This document shows positions 56,201 to 64,000 of a DNA stretch of 64,000 nucleotides, piece by piece. How positions within the stretch are numbered: the stretch's first letter is position 1; every line of letters begins with the position of its first letter. The notes beneath the pieces are model-generated. The model saw nothing but the letters and a program-made list of their open reading frames with translations, was not told the DNA's origin and did not search any database. This stretch comes from Misgurnus anguillicaudatus (Eukaryota > Chordata > Actinopteri > Cypriniformes > Cobitidae): contig NC_073348.2 in assembly GCF_027580225.2 (NCBI RefSeq), forward strand, positions 24,920,001 to 24,984,000, written 5' to 3'. The position numbers and the translations under genes are program-made.

Positions 56201-59200
56201 GTATGTATGTGATGTTCTAGCTCAAAATATTGTATAGATAATTTATATAGCATGTTGAAATTGCCACTTTGTAGGTGTGAGCAAAAATGTGCAGTTTTTG
56301 GCATGTCTTCTAAATGCAAATGAGCTGTTTAATGCCTTCCAGAAAATGTTGTTCTTTAAATATATAAATTTAGGGGCACACACCGTAAATCAACATGCTA
56401 ACCAAATAATCACATTTCTACTAATTTCCACTGTATTACTAATAAATACTTTGATGATAGATGCAGAAAGTAGAATGTGCTGTTTCAAATTAAGTGTCAC
56501 ATCACAAAAAAAAGGTCAAATTTACTGGTGGCACATGTGCGACTGCATGTAAAATTCAGTGGCACACTTTCAAATTTTGGTGGCAGTCTGGAGCCCTGTC
56601 AATGGCGGGGAAACAGTTAAATGGCAGTGTTGTGGTTGTATAGTGCGGATTAAGGGGCGGTATTAACCCACTATTGACATCATAAGGGGAGCCAAATTTC
56701 AATTAGCTTTTTTTCCACATGCTTGGAGAGAATGGTAACCAAAACTAAGTTACTGGGTTAATATTTTTCACATTTTTTAGTAGAGGTGTGACGAGACAAT
56801 TAATCCATGAGACGAGACAGGAGATTGGGTTCACGGAGACGAGACAATATTTTTACACTTTTTAAGAAACCCTCAAATGATAAAATAAATGAATAAAAAA
56901 CTGAAATCACATTATTTTTTAAATGTTTTAACTAATCAAGGACTGGCCCTAACAATTATTTTGCTAACTGATAATGAAGTAATTTGTTATTTTTGGGTAA
57001 TACAAATAGACCCAAGTGAGCAGTAGCCTTTAAAATTACATAATAATGAAGATGCAAAAATAATTGGTTCAAATAAAGTATTAAAACCAAGTTACATTAA
57101 ACAACATTACATTTACAAACACATTACATTTGTGTCCTATAAATAAAAAGCATTGTGTATGTATTATAACAAATGCCTGCAGGGGGCGATAGTGGACTCG
57201 TCTCGCGGACGCTATCTTCACTTTCAGGCTGCATACGTCATCAAGGTTTATTTCAGATCATTATCTGAGCATTACATTCGTAAGTCGTGAGCATATTACA
57301 ACAAGTTGCGATTAACAAAATAATTAGTAAACTTTATAATTGTTAATATTCTCTAATAAGACAGTCTTTATGAAGTAAATGCAGTTTAAACATGCAACCT
57401 CCGAATGATGCAGTCTTTTATTTGAGAAACGGCCAGCATTTCACCTCCAGAAGAAATCTTGCGAGACACATTTAATCTCGCGAGACACATTTAATCGTCA
57501 CACCTATTTTTTAGGTATCTAGAAGCAATTAAAGCACTTCAACATGAAAAAGTCAGATTTTTCTTGATATGTCCCCTTTAATTGACAAGAGAAGTCATCA
57601 ATGGCGGGGAAAGAGTTAATGATGTATGTAAGTGCTTTATAGAGCTTCAACATCACTCCTATATTAGAAGATAACATGACAGCATTTTAATATCAAATTT
57701 TATGTTTAACTGAAAAGAAGTCATTTATATCTGGCACAAGGATGAGCAATTATTCATATTCATGATTTTCCAAATGCATTGTGTTGTTGATATGTTTACA
57801 TCTAAAAGTCACCCAGACTGTGCTTTTCTGGCTAATTTTGTTTCTTGTTTTTGTACATCTCAGCTTCTTCCCCCTCACAGATCACAGTGTGAGCACATTG
57901 CAGGTTCTGTGTCCGCTTCTAGCCAATGAAGAGAGAGAATCGCTCGTCGCCCTGTGCGTCGCAGAGCTTCTTCACTGGCAGGACAGAGAACATGACTGCA
58001 TCGACAGTGAGATTAATATCATACACACGTGCACATCATGAGTCATGTATACTGAACAGCTTAAGTCACGCTCAACTAAACTGATGTTGCATAATGTTAT
58101 TGTGTGCATAGGCATGCGGGCGTGTCTGGCTGTGATGCAATGCTGTCTGCAGGCTGACACTCCTGTAGAGGATGAGATTTTATCGGCCGTATTGTTTGTC
58201 ATTGCCACAATCGCTGCATGGAGGAACAGCAGAGAGGAATGGTTTCTGTTCAACAGGTATGCCAAGCTCTGTGAATGCTTATCACATCAGAGCCGTGCCC
58301 TTGCAGTTGGCACACATGATCCAGGTGTATTTGTGCCACTCAGTATGTGGGTTCGAACCCATAACCTTTTGTGCTGCTAATGCAATGCTGTACTAGGAGC
58401 AAATTGACGGATGATTGCATTAGCTGTACAAAAGATTGTTGGTTAAATTCCCAGGACACATGTATACTGCTAAAACTATATTGTTTAAATGCACATTGGG
58501 TAAAAGCATTTGCAAAATGTATACCATTTTATACCAATGGCATTTTCACTGTATTGATTCATAGTGACCTTGGGAAAGTTTCGGCTGCAGAGCTCTCATT
58601 TACTGTAGAGATGATGCGTTTTCTGTGCTGGTTGGTCGATTATTCTCCCACTATCTTGGCAAACACCCAATGGGATCTTCTGCTCTGCTCCATGCTGGCG
58701 TGGCTTGAGGTGAGATTTCTTCATTCACATTGTTTGTATACAGAAAAGCACGTCCTCCACCTTTAATTGATTTCCACTCTGGTGCCCAATCAAATCTGCA
58801 TTTTAAACAGGTCACATTTTAATATACCAGGTGTAAATGACATCTGAGATGTTTTACATGTAAAGCCGATCTCGTAAATAATCACGCTTACCCTGAAAAC
58901 CACGGTGCACGCACGACACCGAATGTCATAATATCATATCGGTACAACACGTGTGATTGTGTCTTTTGCAGACCGCTAGTGAAAACAGCAGCGTGTTCTG
59001 GAACCCTTGGGTGCAGTTGTTTGTATGCGAGAACTGCGAGCTGATCGTGAGACTGAATCGGTTTTTCACATCGCCCCCTGCTGGTGTGGTGGAGCTACTG
59101 CCTCCAGATCTGAAATCTGAATGGAATGAGTTCTTTATGGAGGGAGTTTTCAACCTTCTGCTTCCCCTACTTATTAAAATCCCAAGTGAGTTTGATTAAG

Positions 59201-62200
59201 CAAAAGATCGTATACATCGTTTTAAGATGAAACATGGCTTTTAACTTGTCATTCTTTCATCTCAGTGGATTTTACAGAGCCGGACGATCCGTCATTTCCC
59301 ATGCCCGTGTTGAGGGCGGTCGGGGAAGCTCTCACTTATATTCCTGTGGAATTCCTCACAAACAACAAACTTCCTCCTCGGTTCGTGGCCGATCAGAGAA
59401 GCAACCTGCCTGAGCCCGTGCAGACCCTGTTGAACACCCTCTCACCCCTGCTAGTCTTCAAAGCTCGCCCTTTACAGCTTGCTGTCTACCGTATACTGCA
59501 CAAGTAAATTACAATTCTGTATTTTTCTTTTATTCATTCTGTGTTTACAAAATATAGACATCTGATGGAGAATCATAACAGAGATCATTTACATAAAAGT
59601 CTTAAAGGGACATTCCACTTTTTTTGAAAATATGCTCATTTTACAGCTCCCTTAGAGTTAAACATTTGATTTTTACCGTTTTGGAATCCATTCAGCTGAT
59701 CTCCGGGTCTGACTGTACCACTTTTAGCATAGCTTAGCATAATTCATTAAATCTGATTAGACCATTAGCATCTCGCTAAAAAATAACAGGCGTAGTGATA
59801 TTACGCAATGCCCGGAAATAGTGCCCTTTGGTTACTTTCAATAGCAGGGGACTCTTTTTCAGGTGCTACATAATATCACTACACCTGCTGCAGCCATGTT
59901 ACATGAGCAAAGTCCTTGAATGAGAGAATAATTCCTAGCCATATCTGCCCAGAAAATCACACCTTTCAACCCTCCATCGGTCTCAGTACACGATGCAACC
60001 ACAGAAGAGTCAAGCTTCAAACAGGAAAAATGTAGAAACTTTTTGGTTATTTTTAGCGCGATGCTAATGGTCTAATCCGATTCAATGGATTATGCTAAGC
60101 TATGCTAAAAGTGCTAGCGTCAGACCTGGAAATCAGCTGAATGGATTCCAAAACGGTAAAAATCAAATGTTTAACTCTAGGGGAGCTGGGAGATGAGCAT
60201 ATTTTCAGAAAGGTGGAGTGTCCCTTTAAAGGTAGAGTAAGCAGTTTGGGAGAGGCTAGCAATAGCAAGCGATCTTTGCAGGGAGTATGGGACCTTATGC
60301 TTTTAGAGCATTCTCCAAAGCAACGTCTCTTCCAATATACATGAATGCACTCTGCTTTTAGCTCTTTCTTGATCCAAAAGTGTGTTTGACGCAGCCGTTT
60401 CTAGACTGCTTTAATTGATCCCTTTTCCTGTTTTGTTGGTTCAGGAGGAAGATAAGGTAGCTGTTGTTTGCCTTTAATTGCTCGGTTTGCATGACCAGGG
60501 TTGCCAGATCTGCATAACAAAACCATCCCAATGGTCACTTACAACTAGCCCATTGACGTTTGCCCAAATGTCATAATTGATATCATCTTGCCTTAAAGGG
60601 ATAGTTTAGCGAAAAATGAAAATTATGATTTACTCACCCTCAAGCCATCCGAGATGCGCATATCTATCATCTTTTAGACGAACACAATTTGAGTCATTTT
60701 AGAAAATGTCTTTGCAGGGTGCATGGAGATATGCAAATGTATAGTTTGATTGCATATTGGCCTGCGCCTTCTACAGAAGATATTTATATAAATATATTTA
60801 GGCAACTTTACATAATGACTTCTATATGGATGTGAAAAACTTTTCTGTGAAAAACTTTTCTGGAAAAAATGCCTACCCTACATTTTAAAGCGACATTAGC
60901 TTACACGGTTTATGTCTTGAACAGGGAGTTTCATGTGTAATGGCCATTAAAATTGAATTACAACTATTTTTGCTGCAAGCTCTCTTAGTTGCCTTATTTA
61001 CTAACTGGAAAAGTATGCAAAAGTGTACCAAAAAGTCTTTATCAGCATTTGAAACTGTTAGATTTTTGTTTGTTCTGTGGAGTCTGCAAAAATGCATATT
61101 GGACTTTCCTGCAAGTTGCTTAATTTGTTTGGAAAGTACAGTAGGTTGAGAACATAATTGTAAGTGTAATAGAAACTAATGCTCCACGGGCCGGACAGTC
61201 CGTGAAGCCTTAATGTCATATTGCAGCAGGAGATTATAGCATGATGCTTTTTGCTTTTGGTTTAAATAAATACTTTTTATTGAGGGAGATGATTTTAGAT
61301 TCCACTGGTTTTACTGTATTCTCCCGGAAGTCTTTGCTGAAATGTTTTGTTTTATACGTTTATGAATAAGTCTGGGTGTAATCTCCTCTCAGGAGGAGCA
61401 TGTGGAGTTTAAGAATGAAATGAGAGTACCGTCTTCATATCGTGCAGGGTGATGCCTCTGTTGCCGGAGAGCGACAGCGAGAGTGCCAGGGCTAAGTCTG
61501 AAGATGAAGATGGGGAGGAGCCATGCCTGTAAGACAAAACTCTTAAATTCAAAACCTTAAATTTATGTATACTACATAATAGCAAAAACATACTGTATTA
61601 TTGATTCTGTGTGTAGATCTCCTCCGGCAGCATTAATGAGCATCCTTACTAGCACAGAGGAGCTGCTGGAGAATATTCTGGGTGGTGTGCAGGTGGGCGA
61701 GTTTGCCGTGGTTCAGCCTCTCAGTGAGGAGCACTGCTGCATTCTGGGATATTTGTTGGCATGGAAACTCCTTCTCACTTTCTTTAAGGCTTCTTCGTCA
61801 CATGTGAGTAGAATATAGCTGAAAAATAGCATGTTTACTGTAGCTGCTTCACTGATCTTGTTTAGTGTGCCAAAGGTTTAAAATGATCTGTCATGCAAAC
61901 AAATTTCAATATCGAATCACTGATCCTAAATGAATGTGAAGATGTTTATTGTGATAAATATTTCATTTATATTGTTTGTCTATACCCTGTTTGTAAGACG
62001 TATGGCTTGAATGGCAAATGTTTTATTATATAAAGTGCATTATCATACAAACTTAAAGGGCACCTATTATGCAAAATCCACTTTTACAAGGTGTTTGAAC
62101 ATAAGTGTGTTGGCAGTGTGTAAACACAACCACCTTTTTAATCCACATTAAACCAAAGCAGTCCCATTAGACATGCTGTTTTGAATCTCTTGTTAATGTG

Positions 62201-64000
62201 ACATCACACTGCAAAAGCCCCACGAACGGCCACTGACTGACAGTTCTGCATTCCAGTTTCTGCACTCAGCGAGTTGTATGTTGTCCGCCATACATCAATA
62301 GTAAGATACTATTGTCTCAGACTGTATTTAAAGGAATCAGATCTATTTGAACTAAAAGCGCTCACTGATGGGGCATTTTAGACATGCTATAAAAATGATC
62401 TGTGAGGTATTTTGAGCTGAAACATTACAGACTTGTAAAAATGTTCATGATAGATGCCCTTTAAAGGTAATTATAATGACCAAAGGTGATAAAATGAGTA
62501 AAAAGCCTTGTGATATTATTGTTTTGGATATGCAAAATGTCAATTCCATGGTATTCTTTGGAAAACTGTTATATAAAATACTGATAATTATTTAGATCAC
62601 CAAATATCATTGTTCATTGTTTTACCATCTGGCCCTCACTCTGCTCTGGTAAAATACATTATTATATAGGCGGTTTCAGCAGTAACAACATAAACAAGCG
62701 GCTTTCGTGGTCAACACGTAACTTTTGGTAAACTTTGCTAAGAATAAATAACAACAAAGTACTTTAAACTTAGTTTATTTATATAACAACACATAGATTA
62801 CCTAGGAAACCAAAACATTTGTTATTTTCGATGTTATTTTCGTTATTTTTTTGATTTGTTCAAGAGTTCAGTTTAGCAACTAGTCAGACCATTAAAAAAA
62901 ACTAAAACCGGAAGTAAAGTTCGGACCAGACGCGTATCGCGTCACCGCACGTGCATCCAATGAAACCATCTATAAATGGTTAAAAATGACCAAAATGTAC
63001 CATGCTAATACCATGTTATGTAAGGGATAATGTAGAGGCAGCCGGTAGTTATCGGGAAATAAGCCCCGACAGTGTGATCAGGACCCGACGCGAAGAGGAG
63101 GGTCTTGTATCACACTGAAGGGGCTTATTTACCCGATAACTACCGGCTGCCTCTACATTATCCTGCTTATTACACGGCTACTTGCCACATAAGAAAAAAC
63201 TGGACATGAATATGAATTTGAAACATTTTATTGGCATATTTGTTTTAAATTAACATTTTTATCCTTCCGCGAAACTTTGCACAGATGCATAAAATGATCG
63301 TAATACCTTTATTAAGATCCTCTGCTTCATACTTGTCTGTCTCCATTTTTTTCTCTTTTAGCCAGTCTTTGAGAAGTTTTAATGCCCATTCTGTATTTCT
63401 TTGAGTGTTGGCTTCGTAGCTGTCATGCTCTATTTTGTCAAGTTCAGTCTCAATAAGCTCTCTGTGTCTTGTCGTTGTTCGTTCTTCTATCCACTCTTTA
63501 AATGTTTTGTTTTTTCCGTACATGTTAAAGTGAATGTCAAAATTTTCCATTCTTAATTCTGGTTGTCCAGTGGTTGTCAAAAGATGGCGCCAAACAGTAA
63601 TCTTTGTTGGCGCGGAGGGATTTAAAACATACAAGTAGTACCGGCTATGCGTTATTACTTTGGAGCGGTTATTATTTGAAAAGAACGAATCTGCAAATGT
63701 CAGAATCAATCATTCCAGAGAGCCGTGTAATAAAAAATAATAACATACACCCAAGTTCCACCAATTTACTTTATTGAAAGAGTCATATCAACTTGAACAT
63801 TTGTCTTTGTATTCTAGCTGCGAGCTCAGTACTCTCTGCATTTGAAAAAGACTCGATCCCTTCATAAACTTCTGCTGCATTTGTTTCGACTGATGCCAGA
63901 GATCCCATCACTGCCTGGCCAACCAGCAGAAACCTCAAGCAAAGAACCCAAGACCTTCTTCACAGAGACCCTGTCTCTCTCTCCCCGCAGTGCGTTATAT
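44261..64000 (+). CDS. ltn1: Listerin E3 ubiquitin ligase, 3' truncated by window
   Basis: LTN1 ubiquitinates nascent chains on stalled 60S subunits (ribosome quality control). Coding exons: 44261-44302, 46199-46405, 46884-46982, 47067-47297, 47414-47466, 47577-47757, 48010-48183, 49213-49403, 49601-49750, 50117-50875, 51014-51055, 51150-51360, 53217-53456, 53574-53727, 53835-53982, 54131-54338, 54444-54591, 54784-54888, 57864-58006, 58112-58256, 58565-58709, 58972-59185, 59266-59503, 61448-61528, 61617-61803, 63818-64000. That is about 1559 codons (human LTN1 1766 in all). The conserved N-terminus [14 protein letters not shown] binds 60[35 protein letters not shown] and [14 protein letters not shown] mark the HEAT-repeat rod. 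RWD and RING domains lie beyond the edge. All junction phases agree except exon 8 to 9, which is off by two bases. Introns are transposon-rich. Confidence 0.95.
44554..44589. repeat. 18-bp tandem repeat carrying CRE-like sites
   Basis: Two copies of CGTTTTTCGTTGACGTCA lie in tandem, the second ending in T. The first holds a perfect TGACGTCA at 44564-44571. It lies in ltn1 intron 1, about 300 bp from the shared promoter. Confidence 0.8.
44758..45913. mobile_element. TIR element with 9-bp target duplication (MULE-like?)
   Basis: The ends AGGTATGTGACAAAA and TTTTGTCACATACCT are 15-bp inverted repeats. The 9-bp direct repeat AAACTGTCT lies at 44749-44757 and 45914-45922. At 1156 bp it has no coding capacity. 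A 9-bp duplication suits Mutator-like elements; shifting the boundary by one base would give 8 bp and a hAT reading. Confidence 0.8.
46452..46815. mobile_element. Dispersed repeat in ltn1 intron 2
   Basis: It begins TTAGTGGCGGCCGGTGACTT-like and contains degenerate repeats of a unit with ATGTGTGTxxxTCAxxTCAAAATAxGTG. This pattern is common in cyprinid interspersed repeats. The ends are not resolved. Confidence 0.4.
48283..49118. mobile_element. TTAA element family C, copy 2 (long palindrome)
   Basis: It is an 836-bp relative of 37757-38639 with ends AGGATTAGTTCATTTTCTT and AAGAAAATTGACTAATCCT. TTAA lies at 48279-48282 and 49119-49122. It fills most of ltn1 intron 7, between exons 7 and 8. 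Confidence 0.9.
51424..51859. mobile_element. CCGTATTTTTC-type MITE with TA duplication
   Basis: The ends CCGTATTTTTCCGACTATAA and its partner TTATAGTCCGAAAAATACGG are inverted. Flanking TA lies at 51422-51423 and 51860-51861. A TA duplication points to the Tc1/mariner group. It is in ltn1 intron 12. Confidence 0.85.
52059..52974. mobile_element. Non-autonomous TIR transposon, family H, copy 2
   Basis: It is nearly identical to 3054-3985 and has the same 17-bp TIRs. The flanks ATAT (52055-52058) and ATAT (52975-52978) form a clean 4-bp direct repeat. It lies in ltn1 intron 12, about 240 bp before exon 13. Confidence 0.9.
55283..55558. mobile_element. Dispersed TTAACTCTTCCCCGCCAG-type repeat
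   Basis: It starts TTTAACTCTTCCCCGCCAGC and ends near TTGGCAGGAAAGCGTTT, a loose inverted repeat. Fragments of the same family (TCAATGGCGGGGAAAnAGTTAA) occur at about 56599-56622 and 57599-57621. It lies in ltn1 intron 18. Confidence 0.6.
56330..56620 (-). mobile_element. Composite fragment inside family B
   Basis: It joins pieces of the TTAACTCTTCCCCGCC repeat (GTTTAATGCCTTCCAG) to an inverted relative of the element at 5156-5462 (GTGCGACTGCATGTAAAATTC, TGGCAGTCTGGAGCCCTG). The left terminus of the latter is missing. Confidence 0.6.
56781..57506. mobile_element. hAT-type MITE with 8-bp TSD
   Basis: The ends TAGAGGTGTGACGA and TCGTCACACCTA are flanked by TTTTTTAG at 56773-56780 and 57507-57514. 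It is 726 bp, and GAGACGAGAC repeats lie at both ends. Element B resumes on the right side. Confidence 0.9.
58395..58525 (+). mobile_element. Degenerate SINE
   Basis: ATTGTTGGTTAAATTCCCAG resembles a B-box region, and CATTGGGTAAAAGCATTTGC a worn SINE tail. It lies in ltn1 intron 20. Confidence 0.45.
59606..60225. mobile_element. TTAA element family D (palindrome)
   Basis: The ends AGGGACATTCCACTTTT and its partner AGGTGGAGTGTCCCT pair. The arms (GAAAATATGCTCATTTTACA; GTAAAAATCAAATGTTTAAC) and the inner GCATAGCTTAGCATAAT also pair over about 180 bp. TTAA lies at 59602-59605 and 60226-60229. It is in ltn1 intron 23. Confidence 0.9.
60596..60730 (+). mobile_element. Truncated family A-like element
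   Basis: It begins TTAAAGGGATAGTTTAGCGA followed by AAAATGAAAATTATGATTTA and CTCACCCTCAAGCCATCC. Only the left arm is present. Confidence 0.6.
62057..62460. mobile_element. TTAA element family E
   Basis: The ends AGGGCACCTATTATGCA and its partner ATGATAGATGCCCT pair. TTAA lies at 62053-62056 and 62461-62464. It is 404 bp, in ltn1 intron 25. Confidence 0.85.
63022..63165. repeat. Near-perfect 140-bp hairpin
   Basis: The left arm (GGATAATGTAGAGGCAGCCG, then GTAGTTATCGGG and AAATAAGCCCC) pairs with the right arm almost base for base. A second inner stem (AGTGTGATC..GGACCC with GGGTC..GTATCACACT) leaves only about 14 unpaired bases at the tip. Confidence 0.9.
63167..63733. mobile_element. TIR element enclosing a recombinase-like exon
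   Basis: TTATTACACGGCT at 63167-63179 is inverted at 63721-63733 (AGCCGTGTAATAA). Between them lies a minus-strand open frame with a recognisable domain. No TSD was identified with certainty. Confidence 0.55.
63307..63550 (-). pseudogene. Exon resembling the N-terminal domain of Crypton-derived recombinase proteins
   Basis: From the ATG at 63550 the frame runs 81 codons to a GT donor (GTATTACG) left of 63307. The segment [20 protein letters not shown] with a following EDLNK resembles the helical core-binding domain that precedes the tyrosine-recombinase-like DUF3504 region in QRICH1/ZMYM/KIAA1958-type proteins and Crypton transposons. The frame extends upstream to 63709 without a clear domain. 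No catalytic region follows within the TIR element, so this is a fragment. It is antisense inside ltn1 intron 25. Confidence 0.45.

Larger units (their letters stand above)
56146..57577 (-). mobile_element. TTAA element family B, copy 5, with nested insertions
   Basis: It is bounded by TTAA at 56142-56145 and 57578-57581. The normal roughly 400-bp element is split at about 56330-56620 by fragments of two other families and at 56781-57506 by a hAT element. Confidence 0.85.

Noticed and set aside
58371..58766. Open frame of 131 codons in ltn1
   Set aside because: It is intron 20 read through into exon 21; only 58565-58709 is coding, and the upstream part is a decayed SINE.
1..64000. CRISPR arrays, operons, bacterial mobile elements
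   Set aside because: No regularly spaced direct repeats; gene structure is wholly vertebrate with spliceosomal introns.

Overview
The window is vertebrate nuclear DNA, almost certainly from a teleost and most likely a cyprinid (carp, goldfish or zebrafish relative). Five multi-exon or single-exon genes with GT-AG introns and vertebrate orthologues lie in AT-rich DNA. The introns are filled with short non-autonomous DNA transposons and tRNA-type SINE tails of the kind abundant in cyprinids. There is no CRISPR array, operon or prokaryotic signal.

Layout. 1-12.1 kb: no recognised gene; it holds a TIR element, a nested pair of CAGGG-type elements, a CpG-rich stretch near 9.7-10.1 kb and a candidate minus-strand exon. 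12.15-16.6 kb: vgf (+), with a CRE promoter, a noncoding first exon and the whole 592-residue prohormone in one coding exon. 16.6-21.3 kb: intergenic, with AT-hook and homeobox-like conserved-looking stretches but no gene. 21.9-24.3 kb: an uncharacterised five-exon gene (+) encoding about 221 residues and ending in a C2HC zinc-knuckle-like motif. 27.4-35.7 kb: slc25a1 (+), mitochondrial citrate carrier, eight coding exons. 37.3-44.2 kb: nle1 (-), Notchless, twelve coding exons. 44.26 kb to the right edge: ltn1 (+), Listerin E3 ligase, 26 coding exons seen. Its C-terminal RWD/RING part lies beyond the window.

How the genes relate. slc25a1 and nle1 converge. nle1 and ltn1 are head to head with about 130 bp or less between the nle1 5' exon and the ltn1 ATG. 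Both products act on the 60S ribosomal subunit: NLE1 in its assembly, LTN1 in quality control of stalled 60S-nascent-chain complexes. A shared promoter would therefore be meaningful. vgf and slc25a1 are unrelated secretory and metabolic genes.

Main oddities: a two-base phase conflict at the ltn1 exon 8 donor; a large set of unrelated palindromic elements that all sit in TTAA targets, some inside or abutting each other; several transposon nests with readable target-site duplications; a small TIR element near the right end carrying an exon that resembles the N-terminal domain of Crypton-derived recombinase proteins; and a fish VGF whose C-terminal TLQP peptide region is heavily changed.
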